Origin: an uncultured Collinsella sp.
GTDB taxonomy: Bacteria > Actinomycetota > Coriobacteriia > Coriobacteriales > Coriobacteriaceae
Direction of reading: 5' to 3'
DNA length: 64,000 nucleotides
Assembly: GCA_902478945.1 (NCBI GenBank)
Contig: CABSMX010000001.1
Span: 1 to 64,000 of the forward strand
In this document: positions 1 through 11,200 of the stretch, piece after piece
Layout: each line of letters begins with the position of its first letter
How positions within the stretch are numbered: position 1 is the first letter of the stretch
Translations under genes and position numbers: made by a program
The notes under the pieces: model-generated
Databases searched by the model: none
The model's input: the letters and a program-made list of their open reading frames with translations, nothing else
Told to the model about the DNA's origin: nothing

Positions 1-453
1 GTGCTGGCCGGCAAGGTGGAGCTTAGCGGTCGCGTCGCCGTCATCGGCGGTGGCCTGGTGGGCACCGAGACTGCCGAGTACCTGCTACAGCACGGCTGCG
101 AGGTGGCGATCGTGGAGATGCTCGACAAGATTGCCGCGGGCGAGTCCGAGACCATTCTGCCGCTGATTATGAGCGACTTTGCCGAGCATAACGTGGAGCA
201 GCATGTTAAGACCCGCCTGACCGCCATTACCGACGAGGGCGTGGAGGCCGTTCGCACCACCGAGGACGGCGCCGAGGAGCCGGTGAAGATCGCCTGCGAT
301 TACGTGGTGATGGCCGTGGGTTCCAAGGCCAACGCGTTTGACCTGGACGGCGTGACGGTGCCCGTGACCTGCGTGGGCGACTGCTCGGGCGAGCGCACCG
401 CCGACATTGCCAGCGCCATCCGCACGGCATATCACGCGGCCAACGAGCTGTAG
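1..453 (+). CDS. FAD/NAD-dependent oxidoreductase, C-terminal part (old yellow enzyme / 2,4-dienoyl-CoA reductase type)
   Basis: The visible 150 residues are the C-terminal dinucleotide-binding part of a larger flavoprotein whose start lies before the window. A Rossmann fingerprint GGGLVGTETAEYL appears near residue 17, followed by an acidic residue closing the second strand (VAIVEML). Near the end, CVGDCSGERTADIASAIR matches the ATG-type motif that holds FAD in this superfamily. Enzymes of this kind (NADH:flavin oxidoreductase fused to a pyridine-nucleotide disulphide oxidoreductase domain) reduce enoates, dienoyl-CoAs or bile-acid intermediates in gut anaerobes. The substrate cannot be inferred from this fragment. 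The GTG at base 1 is unlikely to be the true start because the TIM-barrel and Fe-S parts normally precede this domain. A terminator follows 27 bases after the stop. Confidence 0.8.
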   Translation: MLAGKVELSGRVAVIGGGLVGTETAEYLLQHGCEVAIVEMLDKIAAGESETILPLIMSDFAEHNVEQHVKTRLTAITDEGVEAVRTTEDGAEEPVKIACDYVVMAVGSKANAFDLDGVTVPVTCVGDCSGERTADIASAIRTAYHAANEL

Positions 454-479
454 TCGAGAAAGCTATCGCGTATTGAGTG

Positions 480-516
480 GGCGGGGAGTGCCGTATCGGT
501 GCTCCCCGCCTTTTTG
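480..516 (+). terminator. Rho-independent terminator after the oxidoreductase
   Basis: A perfect 9-bp stem (GGCGGGGAG with CTCCCCGCC, 480-488 and 502-510) with a 13-base loop is followed by TTTTTGT. It ends the transcript of the flavoprotein gene. Confidence 0.9.
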
Positions 517-549
517 TCGATAAGAGGTGCCTCTGACCAGCGGATTCAG

Positions 550-652
550 AAAATCCGAATCTTATGCATCCGAAAATCCGAATCCTTAGAACAGGAAAAT
601 CCGAATTATATGAACACGAAAATCCGAATCGCAACCACCCGAAAATCCGAAT
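550..652. repeat. Five AAAATCCGAAT direct repeats at exact 23-bp spacing
   Basis: The 11-mer AAAATCCGAAT occurs five times, starting at 550, 573, 596, 619 and 642. The start-to-start distance is always 23 bp and the 12-bp spacers differ from one another. The array lies in the leader of the DUF4143 ATPase gene, ending 59 bases before its start codon. Regular spacing of an invariant short word with variable spacers resembles iterons or a multi-site operator. The period is not a multiple of three, so the open frame running through it is not a coding repeat. The spacing is about two helical turns, so the sites would sit on a similar face of the DNA. Confidence 0.9.
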
Positions 653-711
653 TTGCTACAGTGGAATAGAAGAATCAGAAAGCAGGAACTGGAAATCTGC
701 GGGGGTGGCTC

Positions 712-2016
712 ATGGCAGGCGAGAGGCTACATCGGGACGGATACATCCCACGTATCGTGGATGCGCAAATCGAGCGCTACCTTCGTGTCTTTGGTGCGGT
801 CGAGATTGCGGGCACCAAGTGGTGCGGCAAGACGTGGGCCGCGCTCGAGCACGGGGCGTCCGCCTCGTATGTCGACGAGAATCTCGACCTCGCGCGTGCC
901 GACCCGGCGATGATGTTGCTGGGAGACCGTCCGCATATTATCGATGAGTGGCAGTGCGTTCCCCAGATTTGGGACTACGTTAGACACGAGGTCGACCGCA
1001 CCCGGGGTACGCGCGGCGCCTATATCCTCACGGGTTCCGCCACGCCTGCGTTTGGTTCAAAGGCGGAGGCGCCCGCGCATAGTGGAGCCGGCCGCATCGG
1101 CCGCGTCCGCATGCACCCCATGACGCTTGCCGAGACAGGTGAGTCCAACGGCAAGGTGAGCCTGGCGGGCTTGTTTGAGCATCGTTTTGAGCCCTGCCGG
1201 TGCAATGGCGATACGCCGGGGCTTGTCGAAGCCGCTTGCCGCGGCGGCTGGCCCGAGGCGATCGATATGGTTTCGGCTGACGCCCAGCTTATCGCCCGCG
1301 AATATCTCAACACCACGTTTTCGAGCAGCTTCCCGGCGGTCGGTCTCGACCCCGATATTGCTCGTCGAGTCTCCGCATCGATCGCGCGCAATCTGGGACA
1401 GGCAACCACGTATAAAATGATTCTTATGGATATGTTCGGTGCCGAGGAGGAACCCGCAGCGTTTGCCGATGAGACCAAGGTGCGCAGGTACCTGGATGCC
1501 CTCAAAGGCATGTTTATTCTCGAGGAGGTTCCCGGTTGGGTTCCCGCCGCGCGCGACAAACGGCGCTTTACCGTCAAGCCCAAGCGCTATCTGGCAGATC
1601 CGAGCCTTGCTTGCGCCTTGCTAGGTATGTCCTCGCGGGCGCTGCTTGCCGACTGGCAGACATTTGGTCTGGTGTTTGAGAATTTGGTCATACGCGACCT
1701 TTCGGTCTACGCACGTTCGCTCGACCTGCTGGATAGCACGCCCGTGCGCTATTATCGCGACGATTCGGGCCTTGAGTGCGATGCTATCGTGCAGCTAGCC
1801 GACGGACGGTGGGCCGCCTTTGAGATTAAGGTGAGTGAAGATAAAGCGAGCGCCGGCGTCGAGAGCCTCAAGCGCGTTCGCAAGAAGGTCTGTGGAAATC
1901 CTCGTTCACGCACACGCGAACCGGAGTTTATGGCCGTGATTGTGGGGGTGGGTGAGTACGCCCGCGAGGTCGAGGACGGTATCTACGTGATACCCGTTCG
2001 CGCGTTGGGGTGTTAA
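712..2016 (+). CDS. AAA-type ATPase with DUF4143 domain
   Basis: This 434-residue protein has the usual length and layout of the AAA_14/DUF4143 family. An N-terminal P-loop reads GTKWCGKT at about residues 34-41. A Walker B motif HIIDEWQ lies at 75-81, and a sensor-like strand YILTGSATP follows near residue 105. The C-terminal half (roughly 200-410) carries the DUF4143 region with a nuclease-like pattern ending in FEIKVS. Family members are common, often mobile or strain-specific genes of unknown cellular role, sometimes suspected in defence or toxin-antitoxin contexts. A GGGGGTGG ribosome-binding site precedes the ATG. It is a single-gene unit between a terminator and a 66-base inverted repeat, and the 23-bp repeat array lies directly upstream, which suggests dedicated regulation. 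Confidence 0.85.
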   Translation: MAGERLHRDGYIPRIVDAQIERYLRVFGAVEIAGTKWCGKTWAALEHGASASYVDENLDLARADPAMMLLGDRPHIIDEWQCVPQIWDYVRHEVDRTRGTRGAYILTGSATPAFGSKAEAPAHSGAGRIGRVRMHPMTLAETGESNGKVSLAGLFEHRFEPCRCNGDTPGLVEAACRGGWPEAIDMVSADAQLIAREYLNTTFSSSFPAVGLDPDIARRVSASIARNLGQATTYKMILMDMFGAEEEPAAFADETKVRRYLDALKGMFILEEVPGWVPAARDKRRFTVKPKRYLADPSLACALLGMSSRALLADWQTFGLVFENLVIRDLSVYARSLDLLDSTPVRYYRDDSGLECDAIVQLADGRWAAFEIKVSEDKASAGVESLKRVRKKVCGNPRSRTREPEFMAVIVGVGEYAREVEDGIYVIPVRALGC

Positions 2017-2055
2017 GGGGCGGCACGCCGTGTGTCCGCTGCCCGGTGCCACGGA

Positions 2056-2121
2056 TTGGTGCAAGGGGGCCAGGTTTGTTTGCACCATGTTGGTGCGAAG
2101 TAACCTGCCCCCTTGCACCAA
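2056..2121. repeat. 66-bp imperfect inverted repeat downstream of the ATPase
   Basis: Outer arms of 15 bp pair perfectly (2056-2070 with 2107-2121; left arm TTGGTGCAAGGGGGC). The inner parts continue to pair imperfectly up to a three-base centre at 2087-2089. No T-run follows, so it is not a classical terminator. A second small hairpin, GGCTTGC with GCAAGCC, lies at 2148-2169. The rest of 2017-2267 shows no convincing gene or promoter. Confidence 0.75.
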
Positions 2122-2267
2122 GGGTTTGACTTTTAAGACATCATTAAGGCTTGCGTTGTGGAGCAAGCCGCAGGTCAATGCTATTCTTTTACCTTATCGT
2201 ATGGTGTTGTATTCTGCCTGAATTCTCTACCTGCGAACAACGGATAAACGCGACCGAGCGGAAAAGG

Positions 2268-3338
2268 ATGGCACGCCCGCAAGCAGGGCAAACGCAAGCG
2301 ATGAGTGGCATGGACCGACATAGCGAGCTCCAGCAGCACAAGACGGCGGCCGAGTACCGTCAAGCTGCCGACGAGCACGTGCGGACCCTCAAGGATTTCT
2401 GGAAGGATTTCCTGGTGAGTGGTCTGTTTGTGCTGGCCGCCATCGTTGCCATCTTTGCATGCTTGGCCTGGTTTGCCGCGAATAATCGAGTGAGCGCCAC
2501 GGGGAGTACGATCGGGGCGAAGGCGGATCGGTATACGCTGACCGCCGAGGGCGAGGGCGAGTCCGACGCCCACGTGGGCTATTACGAGCGTTCCGAGCGC
2601 ACGCCCGAGGAAAAGGATGCCATCGATGGCTTGGATACGACCGACGCCATGACGGTAACGCTCGGTTCCAACCTGAACAACGAGACCGCGGGCTCTCTGT
2701 ACCCGGGTGCTCGCGGCAAGATTACATTTACGGTGAAGCCGCTGGTGAGTGACCTGGACGGGGTCACGATCAATCTGTCGCGCTTGCTTAAGGTCACGAA
2801 CATTGTTGGCGTTGTTGGGGACGGGGGAACGCTGGCGCCCGAGGCGGAGGCGCTCCTTGGCTTGATCAAAGGCCACTTGCTGTTCTTTACGAGCTGCGAC
2901 CAGAACGGGTATTACTCGGGCCGCGTGGTTGATAGCAAGATCGAGATTCGCAAGAACGCATTTTGCGAAAACGGCGATGTGACCAAGCCAACGAACAGGC
3001 CCTTCACCATCAACCTGTACTGGGTGTGGCCGGAGTACTTCCAAAACTTCGTCCTTACCGGCAACACGAATTACTACAAGAACCTGTTTGCGGCGGCGGG
3101 CGACGCAAAGTCTGACTACGGCGCTTTGCAGGCGGACATGAACGAGCATAAAGCGAACTACTTCTATGGCGCGGCAAACGGCACGAGTGCTGCCAACGCC
3201 CCCGAGGTTTCGTCTAGCATGTCCTTCAGCGACACCGCCATCTGCTCGGCGCTGTACAACAATGCCGACGAGCAGATCGGCAATAAGGTCAAATACATCC
3301 AACTTAGAATTAGCGCTCAGGAGGGCGTGAGCTCATGA
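2268..3338 (+). CDS. Single-pass membrane surface protein, first gene of the giant-protein operon
   Basis: No named family was recognised. From the ATG at 2268 the protein has 356 residues: a charged cytoplasmic tail of about 45 residues, one membrane segment (LVSGLFVLAAIVAIFACLAW), then an extracellular domain beginning FAANNRVSATG. The pattern of a short cytoplasmic tail, one hydrophobic helix, W-F and then a small strand-rich domain repeats in the next gene and suggests pilin-like or TasA-like assembly, but that is inference. Another start at 2301 is possible; the ribosome-binding sites of both are weak, and the open frame continues upstream to 2151 through unlikely codons. The stop overlaps the next start in ATGA, so translation of genes 1 and 2 is probably coupled. 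Confidence 0.75.
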   Translation: MARPQAGQTQAMSGMDRHSELQQHKTAAEYRQAADEHVRTLKDFWKDFLVSGLFVLAAIVAIFACLAWFAANNRVSATGSTIGAKADRYTLTAEGEGESDAHVGYYERSERTPEEKDAIDGLDTTDAMTVTLGSNLNNETAGSLYPGARGKITFTVKPLVSDLDGVTINLSRLLKVTNIVGVVGDGGTLAPEAEALLGLIKGHLLFFTSCDQNGYYSGRVVDSKIEIRKNAFCENGDVTKPTNRPFTINLYWVWPEYFQNFVLTGNTNYYKNLFAAAGDAKSDYGALQADMNEHKANYFYGAANGTSAANAPEVSSSMSFSDTAICSALYNNADEQIGNKVKYIQLRISAQEGVSS

Positions 3339-4135
3339 GCACCATGCAAACGCGCCTCGGCGATGCCCGCAATTGGATAGAAAACCGCCGCGCACAGGCC
3401 CTTGCGGTCCTGATATTGCTGGCGGCAATCGCTCTTATCATCGGCTTGTCGCTCTCGTGGTTTGTGGGCAGCAAAAGTCTGTCTACGGTGGGCAAGATCC
3501 AAACGCCCGCGCAGCTTAAGATCATGGGTCCCAACCAGACGAGCATCGAGCCCATCGAGATTTCGTATGATGAGTCACGGGGCGATGTTAAAAACATAGA
3601 CGGCACCGTGACCATTCGTCGCGCGTTTTGCGTGCGGAGCGACAATGGCGATCCCGCTGCCGGCGGTCAAGCGTTTGAGCTGCAGGTGGCAAATACCACG
3701 AATATCACGGGGCTGACAATCAACGTGTATCACGTGACGGTCAATAATCCGAACGATAAAAACGGCACCGTGGTCGGCCTCGACGGGCTCAACCGCACCT
3801 ACTCATGGAGCAAGAAGAGCAGCACCCCGATTGAGTTTGCTTTTATCAACTCCGCGGACGGGACAAGTGCGTTGGCTAAAGAGCTTGAGGCAAACGACCC
3901 GACGTACGGCTCGTACGTGAATGTCCAGAAAAACGCCCGTCCGCTGTATCGGTACTACAAGTTCGCAGGGAGTGGGCTCGATGGCTGGAATGGCAAAACA
4001 GCCAACGCCGCCACGAACTTCATCATCGAATGTACGTGGAATCCGGGCGTTGTGACCGTAAGCGGAAAGACGGTCTCCAACGTCAAAGAGACCGACATGG
4101 TTTATCTAATCGCTCGCGTCACGAGCGGCAACTAA
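3335..4135 (+). CDS. Single-pass membrane surface protein, second gene of the giant-protein operon
   Basis: A 266-residue protein of unknown family. A cytoplasmic tail of about 30 residues (NWIENRRAQ) precedes a membrane helix (ALAVLILLAAIALIIGLSLSW), then FVGSKSLSTVGKIQ opens a strand-rich extracellular domain with many Asn, Thr and Val residues. The architecture is the same as in the preceding gene (helix ending in W-F, then a Ser/Thr-Val-Gly stretch), suggesting that the two are diverged paralogues or parallel subunits. It has no sorting signal and no cleavable signal peptide with an obvious AXA site, so it likely stays membrane-anchored. The start overlaps the stop of the first gene, and the third gene follows after 24 bases. 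Confidence 0.8.
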   Translation: MSTMQTRLGDARNWIENRRAQALAVLILLAAIALIIGLSLSWFVGSKSLSTVGKIQTPAQLKIMGPNQTSIEPIEISYDESRGDVKNIDGTVTIRRAFCVRSDNGDPAAGGQAFELQVANTTNITGLTINVYHVTVNNPNDKNGTVVGLDGLNRTYSWSKKSSTPIEFAFINSADGTSALAKELEANDPTYGSYVNVQKNARPLYRYYKFAGSGLDGWNGKTANAATNFIIECTWNPGVVTVSGKTVSNVKETDMVYLIARVTSGN

Positions 4136-4159
4136 TAAGTAGGAGGGGAGGGGCGCCAG

Positions 4160-5158
4160 ATGCGAAAAGACAAGAACGAGCAAAATGAAATCGCGAGGCC
4201 TGTTGGTAAGCACTTTGCGCAGGTAGATAATTCTAAGACAGAGCCTTGCTGCACGGAGTCGGCGACCCCTACTTCTAAAGTGCGCAAGCGCCTATGGACG
4301 GTTGCGGTGCTGCTATGCGCCGTCGCGATTGTGGCGGGTACCTACCTTACCTACACGGCCTTTTTGGCGGGTGACTTTCTTAAGTCGGTCGCTGTCTCGG
4401 GCACGTCGCAGGCGCTGTTTGCTTCGGACATGCTCACGGGTTACACGAATGAGACGCTGAATGACGAGGGTATTGCCGTCCGAAGTGTCATCGCCGACAC
4501 GAGTGGGGAAAACTGCTTCTTTACCTTTCGCATTTACAACCATCTGCTGGGCGACAAGAACAAGGTCAACGACAAGGACGTTAACGCGACGCTGAGCGTG
4601 GAGGCGACGGGAACGACGGGCACTTGGAGTGTTAACGGTAAGCCCACGCTGACGGCGGGCGGCACGGTCGACCTTTCCTTCCCTGCCAACAAGGCAACTA
4701 TGTATACCTATAAGGTTACGTTTTCCAAGGCGGACCTCAACAAAGCATCCTTCACCGTTAAAGCCAAGGTCGGCTCCAATAGCCCCGGCACCAACCTTAA
4801 ATGGCTCGCCGCCAAGATTGCGCCTTCCGAACGTGCAGAGGTGACGGCTTCGGGCGTTTCGGGCGAGTGGGTCGACAAGAACAAGGATGATACGAATGTC
4901 GGCGACTTCGACGCCTACAACTATCGTGTGACCGTTACGGGCGCTACGACTAAGGTAAAGCTCACGTGGGGAAGCGGGGTCGAGCTCGATCCGTTCTTTG
5001 AGGCGAACCACAAGAACGGTAATGGGCAAGCAGCCGTCAGCGGCAACTCGATCACATACGATGCATCTCCTGGCTCGGAAATCATCACCTTTTACCGGAA
5101 GGGTGATTCGAAGCCGACCAGCTGGGAAGCCATTGGCGTTTCGTGTTCGGCCGCGTAG
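4160..5158 (+). CDS. Single-pass membrane surface protein, third gene of the giant-protein operon
   Basis: A 332-residue protein without a recognised family. A long basic cytoplasmic tail (about 45 residues, ending VRKRLW) is followed by one hydrophobic helix (TVAVLLCAVAIVAGTYLTY) and an extracellular part of about 265 residues rich in Thr, Ser, Val and Asn, predicted by eye to be beta-sandwich-like. Near the end, ITFYRKGDSKPTSWEAIGV resembles the closing strand of a small immunoglobulin-like fold, but this is weak. The ribosome-binding site GGAGGGGAGGGG lies just before the ATG. Its position between two paralogue-like membrane proteins and the giant secreted protein suggests a structural or anchoring partner for the latter. 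Confidence 0.78.
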   Translation: MRKDKNEQNEIARPVGKHFAQVDNSKTEPCCTESATPTSKVRKRLWTVAVLLCAVAIVAGTYLTYTAFLAGDFLKSVAVSGTSQALFASDMLTGYTNETLNDEGIAVRSVIADTSGENCFFTFRIYNHLLGDKNKVNDKDVNATLSVEATGTTGTWSVNGKPTLTAGGTVDLSFPANKATMYTYKVTFSKADLNKASFTVKAKVGSNSPGTNLKWLAAKIAPSERAEVTASGVSGEWVDKNKDDTNVGDFDAYNYRVTVTGATTKVKLTWGSGVELDPFFEANHKNGNGQAAVSGNSITYDASPGSEIITFYRKGDSKPTSWEAIGVSCSAA

Positions 5159-5233
5159 GGCTAGCCGAAGCAATCCGCAAGCATAGATTTTGAGACCCCG
5201 CGCGGGGCATGAGATAGAACGAGGTAGGACCAG

Positions 5234-8200
5234 ATGAGAACGGCAAAGCGCATAACAACCGCATGCCTGACTGCGATCATGATTTTCCAGGCGCTCGCGC
5301 CCTCCACAGAGGTGTTCGCGCAAGAGCTCGACACCGTTATGGAGGCATCCGTCTCCGCCGCGCGCGCCGCGGGCAACACGGCGCGCTCCGTACAGGATGG
5401 CGTGGCCACCGCGCTGCAAGATGCTGACCAGGCTGCATCTGATGACGCCGCAACGACTCCGGGCGCCGACGCTGGCGCTACCGAGGGCGGCGACGGTTCT
5501 ACCAACGCTGGCGAATCGCAGGACTCCACGACCGATGGAACCACTAACGGCGATACCCCAACGGAGGGCGACGCGTCCCAAGATGATGCGGCTACCGATG
5601 AGGGCGCTGCTGACGAAGAACAAGCGGATGACGCGGACGCGGATGCTGCTGATCAGGCAGGCGCCAACTACCCCATCGCTACTGTCGAGGCTCTCAGGCA
5701 CGCGTTGGGTGACGGCAATGTCATCACTGACGACTTGGGCGCCGTCACGGCCATTACCTTTGAGTCCAACGCCGACCTTATCGCCATCTCCAACACCGAT
5801 CCCGCCATCTACCAGAACGCGAACATCTCCAAAGGTGGCTCGACCGGCATCGACTTCGACGTGTGCGGCGCGGAGATCGTGGACGGCTTGGGTAGCCTCA
5901 CGTTCCAGGGCTTCGGCAGCGATGCCTACCCTTTCAAAGGCGCGCTCAACCTCGGCGACAGGACCCTGACCGTCAACAAGACGCTCTTCAACAACATCGA
6001 GCTCAGCGATGCCAACAGCACCGTAAAGCTCACCTGGAAGGGTACCGATGCCCAGCCCATCGTGGCCGCAAAGGTCACGGGCGCGGACAAGACGCTTGCT
6101 GCCACCGTTACCGTGGGCACGCCCAAGAGCGATACCGAAAAGGACATCTGCAAGCTCACCTCGCCGCTTGTGGGCGAGGTCACGGGCGCTCTCACGCTTA
6201 ACGCCACCTACACGACAAGCGCGAACAGCCCCCTGGCAGTCGATATGCAATCGAGCGCAGGCAACATGGGCTTGCTTGTGAACACTCTTGCCGAAAAAGC
6301 ATCGTTTACGCTTGCGGGCCTCGCCCTGCCGGACAACCTCGACGGTACGCCCACCATCAACGCGACAGCCGATGGCGCCAATGCAGGAGGCCTTATCGGC
6401 GAGGCGCAGGAGGGTGCCACCGTCGCCCTACCAACTGGCATCGATGTCTCGGCGCTGAGCGTCGCAGGTAAAAACGCGGCGGGCGGTCTTATCGGTAAGG
6501 CGACTAAGCTCACGCTCACCGTGGGCAAGGATAACAGCGGAAAAGACGCCTCGGGCAAGGCTGTCGTCATCAAGCCCGCGCATGCGGTTGGATCGTCATC
6601 TGCCGGGACGTATGCAGGCGGCCTTATCGGCGACGCCTCGTTTGCCGACGCATTCACCATCAACAGCGGCATCTTCGACTTTGGCAAGGGCGTGGCGCTC
6701 AGTGTGTCCAACACGAGCGCTGCCCCTTCCGCCGGCGGACTGTTCGGCGTGCTCGACATATCGAACGGCGACGCGGTCGTCAATGGCGGTTCGTATACAA
6801 GCACGCTGCAAAACGGCACGGACAACAGCAACAACAACGGCGTGCGCGGGAACTACGGCGGCTTGGTGGGCAAGCTGTGGGGGAAGAAGAACGGCGACGC
6901 GCTGCATGCCTTTACGGTGCAGGATGATACTGCGGTGTCGTTCGGCGTGGGCTCCAACGGCAAACTCACCTACGCGGGCGGCCTAGTAGGCTACCTTGGC
7001 GAAGGCGGCGGGAGTGCCAACGTGTCCGCCGTGGTCATCAGTGATGCAACAGTGACATGCTCAACCTCGGGCTACGCCAGTGCAAATGGCAAATACGGCG
7101 GCGCCGTGGGCGTCGTGGACACAAACAACGTTCTAGAAGTGCGCGGCCTGAAGGTCAAAACCGCCAGCGGCGCTAACATCGGCGGCACAAACGGCGGCTT
7201 TGCCGGAGTCGTTGGGTCGTCGTGGCTCGGCATCGTCAAGTTCAGCGGTATCACCGACCTGTCGGATGCCACCTTCGTGGAAAATGATCACACCGCGCAA
7301 CTGATTTATGAGAACTTCAACTCGCTGATTTTTGCCGCCGGTAGCGGAAGCGATAGCGGCACCGCCGCAGGCGATACCATGAAATGGCAATATAAGCGCC
7401 CCTCTACGCCCGTCAAGATCGATGACGTGTACAGTTGCGGCCAAGTCATTCGCTTGGGCAACCCGTTGAGCGAGAACCTCATCTCCATCAACGAAGCGCA
7501 CCGGTGGATCTTTAGCTCTAAGCTCGTAAAAACTGGCGATGCATTTGCGCTGGCAAGTATCGACGATTTCGCAAAGCTGGCGATTACCTGGCAAACCAAC
7601 GGCTACTACTCGATGGTTGACGGCGTTACCGAAAACAACCTTAACGGCTTGCAGTCCTTGACCATTACGGTGAGCGGCACTATTGATCTCAAGGGCACGG
7701 GCCTAACGGGTTTCACGCAGGATCGTGCAGACGGCTCGCAAGTTTTCTCGGGAACGTTGAACGGTGGCGGCACAAATGGCAACGGCACAATTAACCTTGC
7801 CGTCGGCGAGCCGTACGGCATGCGCGGTAAAGCTGTGCTCGACGGCAATGACACGAGCAACGGCAACGGCAAAATCTACCGCCACGGCCGCTTGGGCTTG
7901 TTCGCGGCCGTCAACGGCGCAACCATCTCCAACGTCACAATCGCTGGCTCCATGAAGTTCGATAACGGTTCGGCTATCGATGCCGGGTCGCTTGCAGGTG
8001 CCATCGTCGGCAACCTGTCATTGTCTGGCGTAACGTGCAAAACGAATATCGCGTGTGATGATACGTTCAGCAACGAAGTGAACATTGGTGGTATTGCGGG
8101 CAGCGTGTCGGCGGCTTCTACGGTTGCGTTTGAGGGCGACAGCAAGGCCCAGGCGACCATCACTAAAGCTCAAACGCTTAGCGGCAATATGCGCATTGGC

Positions 8201-11200
8201 GGCGCCATCGGCAATGTGGGCGACTATACCTCGACATTCAATGTTACGCGCCTCGAAGTCGGCGGCAAAATCAAAACCGGCGATTGCGCCGGCGGCAAGA
8301 TTGCCCAAGTCGGTGGCTTTATCGGCCGCATTGTGCAGGGATCGAACGAGAAGCACGTTACCATTACCGGTCTTAGCTTTAGTGAATTCGCTATGACCGT
8401 GGGCAAGAACGGCGACAAGCTCAACGGCGCCGGTGGTCTTCTGGGCTACAGCTGGGGCAACGCCATCGTCACCATTGGCGATACTGCTGCGAATACCAGC
8501 GGCAGCGCCTACGCCCTCAAAACTTCCAACAACACGACCGTAACCGCAAATAGCTCTGCCGAGGTCGGCGGCCTCGTATACGCCGCCAGTGGCCACTGGA
8601 TCGTCAATAATTATGCTATCAATTTGGCCAACGCTTCCTTCACCGCCAATAATGCAACCACGCTTGGCGTTCTTATTGCTCGCGGCGGTACATCCGATTC
8701 AAATAGCTTTGGTGCCGAGACCAACTATAACGGTCTATATCTGGAGGACAGGGCTTCGTGGGACACCGCTTATGCTGTGAATGGCGTGTCTATAACCGCC
8801 CCAAAGGTAACGACATACGACGAATGGCTTGCAAATGGCGTGAAGCCCGAAAGCAATCTGATCGATAACGGCTGCAATGCGGTCGTCTCGCTTCATACCG
8901 AGGGCCAAAAGCTGGACATGAGCGGAAATCCCGCTAGAGATAATAGTTATCAAAATCGCATTGCCCCCGCTAATTCTTCTGATGGCTTTCCACAATCAAA
9001 TGGTTCTGTTCGCTACTACTACAATCTTGACAAAGCATATGCGGAGGTAGGCAACAATCCGGAAAACGATAGCAAAGACAATTGGATGAACTCCGCAGAG
9101 TACTTATTACTTTGGTGTGCGTACCTGTATGCTCCTAGCGCGATTCAGGACTATATCATTCCGGGAAATCAGGCTATTTTCCAAGGAAACAATATTGGCA
9201 CGAGCGACAGCGCGGGCGTGGAAATCAATTTAGATGGATACAGTTTCTATCCTACTGACCCCGCGAAGGGCTCAACGGTTACTGTGAATAATGCAACGAT
9301 TACGTTCCATTATTCCGACATTAAAGCTGAGCAAAAAGGTAACAAAAAGAATAGCGAAGCCACGCAGCACGAAAATATGCACTGCGCTCTCATCGGAACC
9401 CATACGGGCAGCCTCAAGGTTAAAAATGTCACGCTTGCAGGCACCGTGGGCTCTGTTGTGAACGATGAGGGAAGTTCGTCCGGCGCACTTGTGTGCCGCT
9501 GTATCTATGGACCCATCAATGAGACTAATGTGGCGCAGCTCGAGATAGATGGTCTGACACTCGACGGCTTGACGGTCGACGGTGTGAATGACGATACCAG
9601 TTACGCTCCTCTGCTTATCAACGAGATGCAGACATGCGTGAACCTGAGCGCTAAGAATATTTCAACCCGTAGCTACGCGAATGGGGCCACGGCGGCAACC
9701 TCGCTCTTCGGCAGACTCGGCGTGGGAAAAAATTCCGATCAGGTGACGGCGAAGTTTGAGCAAATCAGCTTGCCCAGCAAAAATAACGATACGATCTTCA
9801 CCCATGCGAGCCTGCTGGAGAGTTTTGGCTACGGAAGCACGAGCACGGGCTCTGCGGACTATACCTTTACTAAGGCCGAGGCCGATGCGGGCAAGGTGAC
9901 ATATGGAAGCGAAATCGATGCCAAGGACAAGGAATACTCTGGCAAGCAGCTTTGGTATTACGACAAAGAAACCTATGCCACCCCTAATGGCTTGGTGACG
10001 GTTGATAAAAAGCCGGCAGATGCCAAGAATCCTCGGTTTGGTGACTATCTTCCTTATGTTTACAAGGGAAAAGCCACCGAGGATGGCGTCCAGTATCACG
10101 AAATCAAGGTTAACCAGCGCATCCCTAACCTGATGACGGGATGCGGTACGTATGGCGATCCGTACGCCGTTACGGACGCGACGGAAATGAACGCCATCGC
10201 TAACTACATCAACAACAGCGTGGCGTTGGATGGCTGGGAAGTCACTATTGCCGCCGATCAGTCCAGACTGTGCGAGCGGCGTAACAAAACGAAGATCGAC
10301 AGCGCGAGGACCGACAACGAGGTCGTGTACGTCTATAAGCAGGCGAACGGTGCTGATAACAAATGGGAGAAGAAGAACGGCGATGCAACGACCGATCCCT
10401 CGCAGACGTTGAGCGACGAAACCATGCACCGCTATGTGCAGAGTGCGTATTACAGCATTGAGCCTCCTGAGGGCAATAAGATTACCGTCGATGCGGCCTC
10501 GTTTGGCGGATTTGGCAACAAGGCCAATCCGTTCCGTGGCGTAATTGTTGGCGACCTAGGCAAGTCAACTGCAGCAATTGAGATTGAAAATAACAAGGGC
10601 GAGCTTCGCGGTCTCATTCCCTATAGCTATGGCAGCGTGGTGCGCAATCTCAACATCAACTATGTGAATGCGCAGGCGACTATTACTTATTCTGATAAGG
10701 ATGAGGACGGCGTTCCGACAGCGTTTTTCGGTGGCGTTATCGGCTGCATTCTTGGCGGCGATAACATTATTGATGGCGTGGTCGTAAACAATCCAAATAA
10801 CGGTTCGACAGCGTACGGCTTTACCGTTGTCAGCAACCCCGATGTCAGCAGATCGCATCTTGTTCCCATTGGCGGCTACGTTGGCGCTATTGCGGGTGGC
10901 GGCGTGATTTTCCGCCATACGGGCGATTCATGGCGTGGCGGCACAAAGGAAAAGTTCAAGCCCGTTGCGAAAGGCGGTGCCAACTCCCAACTGTACGACA
11001 ACCCCTACGTTGGTCGTGTGATTGATGGCTATGCCTTTAGCGAGGGCTGTGCCGTAAAAAACGGCGATGCTAACTACAAGATTAACGAGCTCAAAGACAA
11101 GGGAACCCCCTGTGTCACCACCACGGGCACCGACAACAAGTACATCGGCACCAACGCTGAGGCGCCCGTGACTACGGTGGAAAACGCCCAGGGCCTTTTG

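Noticed and set aside
564..947. Open frame of 127 codons through the 23-bp repeats.
   Set aside because: The repeat period is not a multiple of three, there is no ribosome-binding site, and the frame overlaps the DUF4143 ATPase in another phase.
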